64,000 nt of DNA from Viola odorata (Eukaryota; Streptophyta; Magnoliopsida; Malpighiales; Violaceae). The position numbers and the translations under genes were made by a program. Of the stretch, positions 27,116 through 39,869 are shown in pieces. Under the pieces are notes generated by a model that searched no databases, was not told where the DNA came from, and saw nothing but the letters and a program-made list of their open reading frames with translations. The stretch spans positions 41,251,917 to 41,315,916 of the forward strand of contig OY829544.1 of the NCBI GenBank assembly GCA_963691705.1, read 5' to 3'. Each line of letters opens with the position of its first letter. Within the stretch, counting starts at the first letter, position 1.

Positions 27116-28034
27116 CGTTAGTGAAAAATACACCCTCACATGTTTACACTCATGTTTAAACTCTCAAAATTTATTCTCACAAACTCTCTCAAGTTCCTGC
27201 AATCAACTACGTGCATCCACAAGCTTTTAAGCTAGCAATCTCAAGTAGTCAATCACAAGAAGACAAAACAAGAGAAGTTGCAAGGCAAACTCTAAGAAAG
27301 AAACGGAAAGACTCAATGAGACGGTAACTATCGGTATACCGTTAGTGTACTTACCGGTATGTCGTTAGTTACTGGAAGAAGATAAAAGATGACTCAACGG
27401 AGTAAAAAACTCAAAGGACTTAAGACTAGAAGAAGAAACAAGACTATAAGATGGGTTATCGGTAAAGGTGATATATCAGAAACTATTTAGACTTGGGTTC
27501 TCGCTTTCACCTTTTAGTTGGCAATGGTATTGTACCTGCTCTTTTCTGTTTATTCTTTTTGTATGGCTTAAGGTTGTTGTAGCCGACTGAAATGACAACT
27601 ATAGGTGGGATTTTTGAGTGTATAGTCTACATTTTTTGCCACCTAAGAGAGAGAGTATATGTATTTGCGGGTTTTTAGGGAGGTTGTTGCAATTGTCCGA
27701 ATTTTTAGGCAAGGAAAAAATGGGTGGGTGTCTTGTCACGTGTTTCTCCCAAGATATTTTAAAAGAATAAAAGTAAATAAAAGGAATAAACACACTTTAA
27801 TATATTGACTCAAACAAAATGGATCAAAATAAGAAATGACTCAAGAACATGAACACATGAAAAATATGAAGAACACTCAGGAACACAAAAAAATGAAATA
27901 AAGATGAATTTTCGGACAGAAAATTCAACAACAATAATAACTACGACAACAACACAGAAACGGGAAAATGACGACACAATAGAAAGAAAGAGCAACACTC
28001 ACAAGCACAAATTTACAAACTCAAAAGCCCAGAA

Positions 28035-28046
28035 GCTCCGCTACCA
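28035..28046 (-). promoter_or_regulatory. Degenerate retrotransposon primer-binding site
   Basis: TGGTAGCGGAGC on the minus strand starts two bases after the LTR end. It resembles the TGGTATCAGAGC binding site complementary to initiator Met tRNA, with three differences. It supports the LTR orientation. Confidence 0.55.
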
Positions 28047-28048
28047 CA

Positions 28049-29202
28049 TGATGCGATCCGACCTCCTTTTATAGAGATTTGAAGCGTGATACAAAGAGAG
28101 GATCTAGCTCTAGAGTTTGAAACACACAAACAACAGGGGATACAACAAGAAATATGGATGAACGAAGCAAGACACGTAGCGGAATAAAATTAGAAACAAT
28201 TACTTACATTTGAACGACGGAAGGATTAGGAATGATAGTTGGAACAATGATCGATTGAGTACTTGAGGTATCCCAAACACTCCTCTAATCGCTCACAAAG
28301 GAAGTAACAACGAGTTACACAAATGAGTTGTTTAATCAAGATATAAGTCGAGGCCCAAAGAGTGAGACTCGGTTCTATGGATGACTAAACGATGTTGGAT
28401 TGTTGTTGTTTTTACTTGAATCAAACCAAGGTAATCCAAACTCAGGTAAGAGTCAAAGGAGCTTAGGTGAATAGGAAGGAGTATTCTCAACTTTAACAAA
28501 TTCACATATAATCCAAGTTGCCGATAACGTACAATGTATGACATTATTCATACTAGTTACAAGAATAAGGGCGTTTACAGACAAGTTTGCCCTTCTAAAA
28601 TGAATAAAAGAATTAAAAGAATAATCTCTAAAAATTGCAGTCAACTATCGGTTCCCGATAGCTTCTCATTAGGGCTGGTGTCTAGAAAGCTTGCCCATGC
28701 GGGTGGCCGGATCGTATCAGGCCTAAGACTGGGCTTATATACAGTCAGGTGGGGGATCCCGGTATCTTTCACCAAGGTTACTCGTAAGGTTTCCCTCAAG
28801 GATTTCCTGTTAGATTCCTTTTCGTCTTCCTGTAACTGTTGGTTTAGTTGACAACTCAGATAGTTAGGCCATGCGGGCGGTCTAAGTCTTGATCGTTCTT
28901 CAGGAGGCTGACGTTTATTGTTACCGGTACCCGGTAGACTCCCAGAAGCCTACCTATCTTCCGGTAGATCTCCAAAAGCCTTTGCGCGGAACTTAGGCGT
29001 GGCGTGAGTTTCGCCCATGACTCCGGATAGGTTACCGGTAGCTTCTAGACCCGGTAGGTTCCCTAGGGTTACCGGTAGATGACATCTCACGGTAGCTTGA
29101 GTATTCCCGATAACCCTATTAACGGATGCTGGCATTTGCTTGCTTTGCAAGTTTGGGTCTTTCGGCTGAGAGGCGGAAGGTGACGCATCCATGATCATAT
29201 CA
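28049..29202 (-). mobile_element. LTR, family B, 5' LTR of the truncated gypsy element
   Basis: On the minus strand it runs from TGATATGATCATGG to GATCGCATCA. A TATATAAG box (28734-28741) is in the same orientation. The motif ACCGGTA/CCCGGTAG recurs many times between about 28640 and 29100. It shares the termini and GGAGTATTCTCAACT with the solo LTR at 58742-59717. I see no matching 5-bp duplication, consistent with the far LTR having been lost. Confidence 0.65.
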
Positions 29203-30322
29203 ATATAGATATAAATATGATAAAAAATAGATGATATGAATATGATTTAGGTAAATATCGTGGATATTCATATCGTCGCCACTTCTAATTTTTATCCATC
29301 TAATCAAATAGAAAAAAGATGACTTATACACACAGATGAATCTAAAAGTATCATTCTGATGTCATCACTATTTAATTGGGATTGCTTTCTTGTTCAATCA
29401 ATCGGGATAATCTGGATTAATTAGTTTTCTGGTAAAGAAATACTAGATGATATCTAATTCAATCCAAATTAGTTTACTGTTTAAAAAAGTATCCATTATA
29501 TCCCAGAAGTCTAAACATATGATCTTTTATTTATACAAGAGTTATCTTCCAAAAGAATCCAAAATTTTCCATTAGATTAGTAGTAGAATCTTTTTATAAA
29601 GTGCATTTGTACTTTTCAAAATCTTCCAATATTCGGTAATTATATTGAATATTGACTCGTAAAATATTAAAGTACAACAAAGTTACGGCAGCAAATTATA
29701 TTTGATTTAGAATTTACCGTGGTTAAACTTGAATAACCTATCTGCATTCTACTCCATGTAAAAGGTCAAAAAAGAAAACAATTGATCTAATTATTAACTA
29801 CTTCTTCCCGTCTTCAATTAATTGTCACTTTTCTACTGAAAATGAAGTACAAATTAACTATCGTTTTGAATTATAATTATGATTTATGTCCTCTAATTCA
29901 AAAAGAAAGAAGGGAGTAATTCTTAACTATTTGAAATTATGAAATTATATTCATTTAAAATTATAAAATTATATTGGGTGTTGCATTTATAAAAAAAGCA
30001 AAATGAGAGAGAGACAAAAAAACAAAAGAGAACATGATGCAAAACGTAAAATGATCCAGAAAAATTCTCATATGCGCGTTTGGGGGAGCACACTTTTTCA
30101 ACAAAGATGAGGCAATCATGGCCGTCTGATGAAACGATTATTTCTGATTTTCCTTTTGTTTTTCGGTTCACCACATTTTCTCTCTATAATCTCATTTCCC
30201 TAACTACGCCAATCACTCACCAACACTTTTAGTTAAGAAATTAAGAATAGAGAGAGAGACAAAAACAATTTAAGGACATTTTATCAGAACCACACGATTT
30301 AACCACTAATGATGACATATAT
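29203..30322. other. Intergenic, no gene seen
   Basis: AT-rich sequence between the gypsy LTR and the calcium-sensor gene. The part next to 30323 is probably the 3' UTR of that gene, since it lies on the minus strand. Confidence 0.5.
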
Positions 30323-31003
30323 TCATCTCTGCCGCTCCATCATACGAGCAAAGTCCTCGAAGCACACGAACCCGTCCCCATTCTTATCCACCTCCGCTAT
30401 CATGCGCCTGCACTCCTCTAACGTGCACCTCTCGTCCCCAAACGAGGTGAACACGTCGTGCAGCTCTTCCGCCGTTATCTTACCGTCGTGATCCGTGTCA
30501 AAGAAAACAAATGCTTCCCTCAGCTCCTCGTGCCCAGCCGGCTCGCCAGCCGACCCGATCCGGCTCATCAGAGCCTCAACGCTGATGCAACCGTCGCTGT
30601 CTCGGTCCACCTCGGCTAGCATCGTGGAAACCTCCTCCTGGCTCGGCGGTTGAGCCCCAAGCCGGCTAAGAAGAGCTTCTAATTCGCATCTCGAGATAAC
30701 CCCGTCGTTGTCCCTGTCTATCAGCTTAATGGCGTGAGTCAGCTCGAGGTGGATGTCGGGTGATATATCGGAACCGGACCAATCGCCCGATACGTGAGGG
30801 AGAACGCTGGTGGGTGTCACGAAACCGGGAACAGAAGCTCCAGAATCGGGCTTTCTGCTGGTGACGGGGGATTCAGAGGAGGAGGAAGAAGCGGTGGCGG
30901 AGCTGAAGGATGATGGGTCGGATCTGGACAAGTCCGAGCGGTCCTTCTTGGACCCAAATAAGTGTTTCGGGCTGAGATTTTTAGGGATTTTCATGAGTTT
31001 CAT
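30323..31003 (-). CDS. Calmodulin-like calcium sensor, CML35/36 type
   Basis: This single-exon gene encodes 226 residues. A Ser-rich, basic N-terminal extension (1-75, start MKLMKIPKNLSPKHLF) precedes four EF-hands. The loops are at 96-107 (DRDNDGVISRCE), 133-144 (DRDSDGCISVEA), 169-180 (DTDHDGKITAEE) and 206-217 (DKNGDGFVCFED). Loop 2 ends in Ala instead of the usual Glu at position 12, so calcium binding there should be weaker. Such proteins bind calcium and pass the signal to partner proteins in the cytosol or nucleus. Coding GC content is well above that of the surroundings, with frequent TCG, CCG and GCG codons, which is common for intronless CML genes. No breaks were seen. Confidence 0.92.
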   Translation of the reverse strand: MKLMKIPKNLSPKHLFGSKKDRSDLSRSDPSSFSSATASSSSSESPVTSRKPDSGASVPGFVTPTSVLPHVSGDWSGSDISPDIHLELTHAIKLIDRDNDGVISRCELEALLSRLGAQPPSQEEVSTMLAEVDRDSDGCISVEALMSRIGSAGEPAGHEELREAFVFFDTDHDGKITAEELHDVFTSFGDERCTLEECRRMIAEVDKNGDGFVCFEDFARMMERQR

Positions 31004-31460
31004 TTCGTGGGAAATCTTGCAATTCTAAGAAATGGAGAAAGGGAATAGCAAGGTGAGAAGGAATTGAAATAGAAGAGAGAAGGAAAGAATTGTTTGAGGG
31101 GAAAGAACGGAGAAGGTTGGGGATTAAAAGGAGCGAGAGTGGAGTCTGCCATTGCAGCTTCCAGGAAACTTCCTAGGAGTAGTACGCATATCCTCTGGTA
31201 ATGTGGTATTTATAATTTTTTTTAAAATTATTTATCTATTAGTAATTTAGTAGTAGTATATAAAAAAACAAAAAACAAAAAAAGTAGTACTAACTCAGTG
31301 CTTTTATACTGACAGTTGTTGTCGATTTGTGTGGTGCTGCTGTGGCTAAATATAAAATGAACAGTAAAAAATTATGATTGGAATGATTTTTATCTTTTTT
31401 TTGGTTTCGTTAATATTATCTCTTTTAAATATAGTTAAGATTTTATTCTCATTCTCATTT
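31004..31460. other. 5' flank of the CML gene
   Basis: Minus-strand leader and promoter region of the calcium sensor. GA-rich leader sequence lies directly upstream of the ATG (31004-31140). I could not choose a TATA box with confidence. Confidence 0.45.
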
Positions 31461-31462
31461 AG

Positions 31463-31697
31463 TCACTCCGTAATTTAATAACTGACACTTTAACTTTTGG
31501 CACGTATATTAAAAAGGTTAGATGATTTACTATTTGAGATAATTTTATCTCAATTTTTTTCTCGAATTATATTAATGGTACGCTCTAAGTTCGAAAAAAA
31601 ATTTGGGGTAAAATTGTCTTAAATAGTAAATCATTCAGCTTCCTTAATATGTGTGCCAAAAGTCAAAGCGTCAGTTATTAAAAGACGGAGGGAATAG
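31463..31697. mobile_element. Stowaway-like MITE related to the 1747-1966 element
   Basis: Inverted ends share ACTCCGT, TTTAATAACTGAC and CTTTTGGCAC. Internal inverted blocks are AGATGATTTACTATTTGA and its complement near 31620. The interior resembles the MITE in duplication unit 1. The exact ends are uncertain by a few bases. Confidence 0.7.
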
Positions 31698-32125
31698 TAA
31701 ACTTTATATTTTTATAAGATTCAAATGTGAATCGTTACTAATATGTATTTTATCGTCAATAAATAATCAATGGGAAAAAAATTGTTACGATGCGAGTATA
31801 GGAGTAGGTAATTTACAGGTGGGTTAAAACTATATAACTAAATCATCAATGTTTTTACGGGAAAAAAAACAAATCTAGATTTAGTTTTGTCGCTTTTCTT
31901 ATCGCTGGATGGGACGATTCCTATGGACTTCGATGCTATGGGCTTCAGGGATTACGTGGCATCAGGTTGACGAATGCAGAGTTTGTGGCTGATTTTTGGG
32001 ATTTCGACTTCTAGATATTTCCTCTCCTAGAGAAATTTATTTTAAAAAAGAAAATTAATGACACTTTTTACTCCTAATTATTTGATTAATATATATGAAG
32101 AAATTATCCGCTAGAACACTAACAC

Positions 32126-33061
32126 AGGGCTGGGCAGTCGGGTTTTCGGAAATTCCGAGACCCGACCAAATAAATTTCGGGAATTCCGAAATTTATTTTT
32201 TGTTTCCCGACCCCGAAATTTATTTTTTGTTTCCCGATCCCGACTTCCCGAATTATAATTTCGGAAATTCTCGGATTTCCGAAATTTTCGAGAATTTCCG
32301 AAATTAAACCACATCCACACACATCTACACAACACCAAATCGCTGCCCACCTTTCCCGTCATCTCACCGCTGCTCAGCAGCTTCATCCTCGCTATCACCA
32401 ACGCAGCACTGCTGCTCTCTCTCCTCCAGCGTTGCGCCGTCGTAGCACTACCGCCTCCTCCATCGCCGCCTTCATTCCTTCCTTTTCTTGCTCTTTGTTT
32501 TTTGGGTTTGTTTGTGGTTTTGCTGCGTTGGTTGGTTTTAATTTGCAACTTGGGCTTGGTTCCGATTCGGCTTTGATTGGGGTTTGAGGGCTTGATTCCG
32601 CCGGCTTGGTAGAAGCCGACGACGGTGGCTATGACTGTTAGGTGGATAATGTTTGTTTTGGTTGGAGGAAGAAGAGAGTAGGGTTTTTCCTAGGTTTTGT
32701 TTGATTAATGGTTTGGGGTTTGGAGGGTAGCGTCTGAGTGGCGGCGGCGGCAGGATCTAGAGCAAGGTGAGAGCGAATGGGTTGTGAGCGGAGAGAGAAG
32801 AGAGAGTGAAAACCCTAACCCGTGAAATGAAAAAACCAACTTAACCCCTATGGGCCTATGGCCCTACCTGTTATTTTCCTGAGTTCGGAAAAGTCAGGTA
32901 CCCGAATTCAGGAAAATTCATCCTGTCCCGACCCGAACTTATACTTCGGGTATGTGGTACCCGAACCCGAATTTCCGAAGACCCGAAATTCCGATCCGAA
33001 ATTCAAAAAATTCGGGTCGGAAAATTCAGAATTTCGGGTCTCGGAATTTTTGGCCAGCCCT
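32126..33061. mobile_element. Non-autonomous hAT element (936 bp)
   Basis: The ends are AGGGCTGG and the inverted CCAGCCCT, flanked by a perfect 8-bp duplication, ACTAACAC (32118-32125 and 33062-33069). The terminal about 170 bp on each side is dense in TTCGG, CCGAA and GAATTTC. A 29-bp-class unit (CCGAAATTTATTTTTTGTTT) is repeated in tandem at about 32185-32240. The middle (32330-32800) is GC-richer and Ser/Arg-coding in places, perhaps a captured host fragment. No transposase is present. Confidence 0.88.
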
Positions 33062-33069
33062 ACTAACAC

Positions 33070-34755
33070 ATAGAATAATCGAACTATAAGAATTTCGCCA
33101 CAATTTACAAAATTCCTGTACAGGAGTATATAAAAAAGAAATCCTAGACACCAAGTCTTATTTATTTATTTATTTTTATATATATTTAAAGAAGAAATCC
33201 TAGACAGCAAGTTGATGATAAAAACAATGACTGGCTCTCACGTCCTTAAGAAATAAAATAAAACCAAAGCCATTGATTCACTCTCAACTCAAGTCCTGAA
33301 GATTATTTAATTCCTTTTTTTTCTAAAGGGAAAAAAAACATTCATGGAAATTGCATACACAAGTGCGTTCGAACTTCAACCTCCTTGCTAACAGAAAAAT
33401 GACGTTTATTTACTTAATTTCAAGGATTAAAACTCGAGATTAAAGGTCAATAGACATGTATCTTAATACTAGTTATCTTATTACCGATAAAAATATCAAC
33501 GAGATTTGAATTTAAATTTAAATCTTCACTTTCGTTTATAAAAAAAAAAATTGAGATTATAATTAAAAGTGGGTTAATTTTTAATCAACCAACAATAATT
33601 ACACTTGCTGACTTTCTTGTTGATCTATTGGATCAAAAGCTAAATTGGTCGAATAAAAGAGGCTCAATAGAAATCATTTTAACGACTTCACTAACCCGAG
33701 GAAAATTCTTTCTGGCCAAGCCAAAATTAATTTAAGGGTCATTAGCACCATCACCTCCTAAATTATTATCACATGGTAAAAAGACCCCTCAATATATTTT
33801 TGTTGGATTCAACCTCCTAGTTATTTTTTCTTTACAAAGAGGCCCCTTGATTGATTGCATATTTTGACTTTAATTGTTGTTTAAATCCCTAAAATTTGAA
33901 TGGTAATTGCACTAATTAGAGCTACAATCTGTCACTTTTGCAGAAAATGATCCTCAAAGCACTTCTGAAAGAAATGAGCAAATTCTGAGACTTTTTGGGC
34001 CTGAAGAATTATCATGTCAGAAACAAAGAATCTCCAGGGCGGACCAAGATTATTTTCTTGGGTCAATAATCTTTTCTTGGTCAGTTGAGTTAGCCAGAAG
34101 CAGTGGGCCGAACCTTTGGGCTCAGAACGCGAAGTAAAGAGAGAACATCGTGCCTCTAATTCTAGATAACTTTCAAACTGAGTTCTAATCCTCTTGTAAA
34201 TCCTTTTGGATAGAAGATACAATTTAATCTAGTTTTAAATTTAGTATTTGAATTATTGGTTAGAGATAATCAAGGAAAGGAAAACTATTTAACTATTATC
34301 AAAAACAAAGTTAGTGTTTTAGTTTTATTTTTTGTCTTTAATTTCCAGCAAGTTTTCATTTTGAACTCCATCTTCTTCCTTGTTTAAAGGAATTCTTTAT
34401 ATGCAATTTCATTCAAGCTTTTTATTTTCTACAATTATGTCTAGCTAATTTCTTCATTGATTCCTAGTAAAGATCAATATGAATATGATTTATTGCATTC
34501 GTGAGATCTAATTGATCTTCTTAATTTCATAATTGCATTCAAGTTGAACAGCTTGAGTAATGAGAGGCCTGACATGGCTTAATGAGAGAAACCATGACGC
34601 TAACCATGAACCTTTCGTTTGAACAAAAATAAGACTCATGGTTGGGCGAACAGGTTGCTTAAACAGACTATATTATCACCTATGAGACATTCATTTTTGA
34701 AAGGATGAAGGTTGTATAGTTAGAAATGAAAGGCTAATTTAGAGGAAGCTTGGAT
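33070..34755. other. Intergenic, no gene seen
   Basis: AT-rich. About 33733-33860 resembles one terminal repeat of the element at 56037-56757 (shared 'CATTA.CACCA.CACTCC'-like text and 'TTGTTGGATT.AACC'). It may be a solo terminal fragment. Confidence 0.45.
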
Positions 34756-34788
34756 GGGGGGGGGGGGGGGGGGAGAGAGAGAGAGAGG
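34756..34788. repeat. G18 run followed by (AG)n
   Basis: Eighteen G residues in a row, then a short AG repeat. It lies at the left edge of the pararetrovirus-like relic. The length of such a run may be unreliable in the assembly. Confidence 0.85.
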
Positions 34789-34989
34789 ATATTTAGCTAG
34801 ACATATTTTGAAGTTTGTAGGCTGAGTTTTATTTATTTATTGGATGATTTGTATAATGGATATCTCCCTCTATATATAGGGGGAGGGATAAACTGATCCA
34901 TATGAAAGGCACAGGTATAGGACACCTAAGACTCACATGATCTAAGCTTATCTAACTGCAGACTAGCCTACAAATCCTTAACAAGATAA

Positions 34990-37605
34990 ACTCCCTAACA
35001 GGATAAATTATCATATGATAGACATATGACAATCATAGGAGCACGTACAAACAAGGTAACCAGCAGGTCATGTGAGGAGTTGTTGTTATTTATTACAGAA
35101 ACATACAAACAAATAAAACGCCTAATATGACAAACAACACTGTTGTACATGGGATACTTTAGGTGGAAGTACTTGGTGGTGAAGTCCCTTTCTGCTGGAA
35201 GTACTCGTTTAATTGGAGGGAAAGATAGAGACAAACTTGTCTTCTCCTAGAATAACAAACTTATCTTTACCTGGAATAAGATATTGTAGATAAGGATCAT
35301 TAGGATTATCACCGAGGTTGAGATATGCACGTGTCGGCTTTCATCGATGGTATCTAATCCTTGAGTAGCTTGTTGTGCAAGGGATGACGTTGAGGTTGCC
35401 ATATCTGGTTGGAGTTTGAGACGTTTGGTATGATAGTACTGTTGAAAGTTGCCTTAATACATTCTTGCATATTCAGGTGGGATAAATTCCATGGAGCATC
35501 CTCTTCCATTGTTGGCCAGATTTCTTCTAGGATATTGCAATTGAGTTCACTAATTCATTTCTGATAGAGGCGCATGTCTTTTTCTTAGAAATCTCATGGA
35601 TAGACAAACTCATAATCATTGGCTGAATAAAGAGTTACTTGAGGAAATGGAACCAGATCTTTTGAAGCGGCATTGGTAATGATGCGGTGTGGACAACGAA
35701 ATATTAGAACCATGAATGCATTTATAGAACCCATTTGAGTAATAGAATGCTTTGGGTGTCTACTGGTCTTTATCCATGCTACTCTGCAAATGACTTCCTA
35801 GTAGGAAAGAGAATGATAACATTGTAGAAATTGTGTAATATGTCTATCATGCTCAAAGTTTGGCATATGTTGTGCCATACGAACAAGACACCATAATTCT
35901 TTAATGTTGAACTGAATACTTGTATAATTATTTTGACACGTACACCAAAAGAAGTGGAGTACCTATATAGGTACATGAAACAAATATGTGAGGCAAAACA
36001 GGTGGATGAAAGGGTATTTGGGGTGTAGTCCAACAAGTTTTATTATGGTTTCACCATACTTACGAACGATCTCAGATTGATATCGAAGAATGAGGCTGTA
36101 GGACTCTTGATCAAGGGTATTTTGAAGCAGAAGTTCTGAATTTTTTGGAGAATGTGTTTGGACAAGGGATGAGGAAAATAAGATAATGGGTTGCTAGAAG
36201 AAGAGTGACTCATCATGTGAATATACAGAAGGTTGGAGGGGTTTGGTGGTCTGGATAAGAAATCAGGGATAAGGTTGGTATTACCGGAGATATGTGTGAC
36301 AGAGAAGGAATACTTATTAAACCATTGATACTAGTGGAGAAGTTGAGAATTTGGGATTTGGTTCTGTTTGAATTGTAACATCTTTAGGAACTGGGATATA
36401 TCCATTTCAACCATCAAATGATGACTGATAAGATGAAACTCAAACTTCTCGATGGCGTTGTTGACAACAAGGATCTCTTTGAAGGTAGAGTGATAATGTT
36501 GTTCAGAGGGTTTTAACTTACCACTTTTGTGACCACAAATAGAATGCTGATCATTGTCTTCTTCGAGTAAAACTGCTCCCTAGTATTTGTCACTTGTATA
36601 TGTCTGTAAGATTCATGTGCCGATGGATGGGATGTGCAGTGGTGGAAGATGCTGACCAATCATTTTGAATTCTTTAATCACCTTAGTGTGAGAAGAGGAC
36701 CATGATGGTGGATTCTTCTATAATAGCTGCTGAAGAGGCTTGAGAACTTTGGCAATGGCTGGAACGAAATCCCGAAAATAATTGATTATCCCCAAGAATT
36801 ATTGTAGTTGCTTGAGAGTGAGTTGTTCATCCAGAAATTTGATAAGTTCAGCTCCAATATGATCGATTGGTTGATATGCACCATCCTTAATATGCATGCC
36901 AAGGAAGTCGATTTCCATTTTTGCAATATACATCTTCGGTTCAGAGAGCATGATGCCATATTGAAGAACAATATCTGCGAATTGCTGGAGAAGTCGTTGA
37001 TGTGGGACATATCAGGAGAGAAAAGAAGAATTTCATCAATATAGACAAGGCCGAGTGTAGGAGGGGGCTGAAAATCCCGACCATAGTTTTTTGAAAGATG
37101 GAAGGAGCTATTTTCAAACTGAATGGTAAAACAGTCCATTGATAATGGTGATCAGGGATACAGAAAGCAGTCTTGTGTCGTACATCTAGATGAATGCCAA
37201 GCTGCCAAGATGGAAAGAGCTATTTTCAAACCGAATGGTAAAACAGTCCATTGATAATGGTGATCAAGGATGCAGAAAGCAGTCTTGTGTCGTTCATCTG
37301 GATGAATGCCAAGCTGCCAAAATCCTACCTTTAAATCAAACTTGAAGAAGATCTTCGCGTTGGAAAGGTTGGAGAAGAGAGTTGATTTTTTTGGCAGTGG
37401 AAACTTATCATCCTGGAGGAAATAATTCAAAGGTTGGTAGTTGATTACCAATCTCATTTTTCCTCGAACTTATTCTGAGCGTTTGTTGACATAGAATGCT
37501 TCACAAGCCCACTGTGAGTTGGTAGGTTCAATGAGACCTTGGGCAAGGAGTTGCTGGAATTCGGCAACGGTAAGTTTTTTATGATCTAGATTTATTCCAG
37601 AATGG
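34990..37605 (-). pseudogene. Pararetrovirus-like polyprotein relic, 3' half (RT and RNase H)
   Basis: On the minus strand this holds a decayed reverse transcriptase with KFDLK near 37340, PFGLK near 37240 and YIDE in place of the usual YIDD near 37040. An RNase H region follows, ending with a DFLSRP block near 36260. The remainder to about 34990 shows no integrase that I can see. That favours the virus family Caulimoviridae (endogenous copy) over Ty3/gypsy, but I am not certain. Stops, frame changes and a 112-bp tandem duplication (37096-37320) inactivate it. The 5' half lies at 46029-48900, separated by a solo LTR and a MULE. Confidence 0.65.
37096..37320. repeat. 112-bp direct tandem duplication inside the RT relic
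   Basis: 37096-37207 and 37208-37320 are nearly the same sequence (AGATGGAA...GCTGCCAA). The length is not a multiple of three, so it shifts the frame. It arose after the RT sequence had formed. Confidence 0.85.
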
Positions 37606-37607
37606 CT

Positions 37608-39074
37608 TGATGGATGTCGAATCCGTCAAAAATAATTATAAAATACAACTCACTGCTAAGAACAAGTTTAATTGTAGATACCAAGTAAGAGGTTCGATCA
37701 ATAAGGAATACTAGTGTGATTTTCGTGTGTGCTTGTAAAGATTAGGGGTAACACTCAGGTGAAATTGGGGGGGGGGGGTTGTTAAAACTAAAGATTGAAA
37801 ATAAAATAAAGCAAGTAAACAATCCAGGCTAAGAATAAGATTCTTGGTCAAGAGACAGGTTAAGACGAAACAATCAGATGAGAGAGATTCCTAGTAGAAG
37901 CTTAGTAAGCGATGAGATATGAGCAATAATCATTGACGCATGGGTGTTCATCTTTACTCTACATAGTTGCTATAGGATCAAGGTACAGTTATGACCCCTA
38001 CTCCCCTCCTATATCAAAACCACCTCAGGTACACTTAGAGATGATTCCTAACCAACTAGCACCTTGCTGGTTAAAGGGTTTACTAGATTGGCTGATGATC
38101 AATTAGGGGAAGATAACTCCAAACCTAGTATCATCGGTTGTCAGTCGGGACTAAATTAGGTTAAACTTTCACACTAGCGGTACTCCAGGCTAGTTCGCGG
38201 TAGATCCATCAACGCTAGTTTGTCTACTTCGATCCTTTTGGTACGTAAATGGCCCAAGACGGGTTACCGTGGTCAAGAAGAATGACAGTTGTGATAATCA
38301 ACTTAACTCTAGATTGACCAAATCTAAAATTAAAAGGAAAACACAATACAATTATTATAAGATTAGTTAAATGTAGATTTAAAGATTAATAAAGAGCAAT
38401 TAGGTCTCATGAATACTCATACTCATGCTTTAAACGCTTTTACTAGAAATATTTATTTAGCTACTCATACTTATGTTGAAAACAAACAAAAGATGTATTA
38501 TAGAAGATAAAAATCCTTCATTCCGTGAAGAATGAAGAAGCAAGAGATCATAAATCGGAACATAGGTGAAGAAATAGAGAGGAGGAACCAAGTGCAGAGG
38601 AAAGCAACCCTAAAAAAAACCTAGGCAAAGTATATATAGTCTCCTCTGCCAATAATATTTCTAAAAGATAATAATAAAAATAAAGATAAGATAAATCCTA
38701 CTTAGACTTTAATTGTATCTAATCAGTCTTCTTTTCTGAATAGAAGTCTAAGATGTCGAGATAAAGAAGAAAGGACGTCATTCCAACTCTTCTTTGGGTG
38801 GAAACAACAATTGTAATCGCTGTAGGACTCTTCCGCAAGTATCACTCGGAATCTTCTACCAGCCCAGATGGCTCCTCTTGGCCAAAAGAGTGGTCTTGGT
38901 CAAGAAAGGTGTTTTCTCCATACCCAGAAATGACTCTTTTCTGCTCTTTTTCTCCATTTGCTCTTCAAGACTGTTTTCTGCAAAAAGGCATGAAGATCAT
39001 ACTAAAATCAATAGAATTACCATTCGAGATGCATGAAAATATGTGGTAAAACTACTATAAATTAAGCTCAAACA
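37608..39074 (+). mobile_element. Solo LTR, family A, inside the polyprotein relic
   Basis: It starts TGATGGATGTCGAATCCG and ends AAGCTCAAACA. It is homologous to 18629-20074 over its length, with a G-run at about 37768-37778 in the same place. The flanking repeat is imperfect (GGCTT/GGTTT). Removing it brings the protease-side and RT-side parts of the polyprotein next to each other. No internal genes. Confidence 0.78.
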
Positions 39075-39869
39075 GGTTTTTGTGGGGTTAATATCTTCAT
39101 TTTTCTTGAGGGTAAGGTAATAAAGAAAGGGTCAATAGCATTTTGACCCCCTGAACTATCGCGAAAAACAAACACCTCCCCTGGACTATCAACTTTTTAT
39201 TCGACCTCCCCGGGACTTAAAGTCAACGCATCGCCGGTCCATTCTATCAGTCAACCAAACGGTCCGTCATTTTTTACCTTCTGCAACCGGTATCCCATTT
39301 CCTTCACAACCGGTTACCTGTAAAATTAAATTACAAAGTGAAAGGCAAAAATATAAAAGGAAAAACACAATAAACCAAAGGGCAATCCGGATTTGAAATA
39401 CTTTTTACGCGGAAATGAAAAACTCTCCTTGATCAACAATGCAACAGTAAGATTGGAGAAGATTAACCATTTACAGTGCGTTGGAGAAGATTGTTTGGTG
39501 GAAGGAGCGCGTTTGACCCGCAGCTCTTTATTTGAGAGCGGTGATTTTGCGAGGTGGAAAGTTAAAGGTCTGTCAAAGCATAAGTTGTTCTTGTCGGTGT
39601 ATGGGAGGCGACGAAGGACGATAGGACCACCTTGTCGAGTTGTTCCAACTTGTCCACCAGTTCTTGTCGTTTGAAGTAGCGTGTTGTCGCTTTCAGAAAC
39701 AAGGTTAGTGACTTTTCTCGTTTACTTTTCCGCGTTATTATATTGTGGGTAATGCTTAGGGTTTGAATAAAGAAATACGGAATGTGGCAGAATGGAATAA
39801 AGAAATATGCAATTAGGGTTTGAATAATCAATAGGATTAGGGTTTATTGTTTGTGCTGTTAATATTAAT

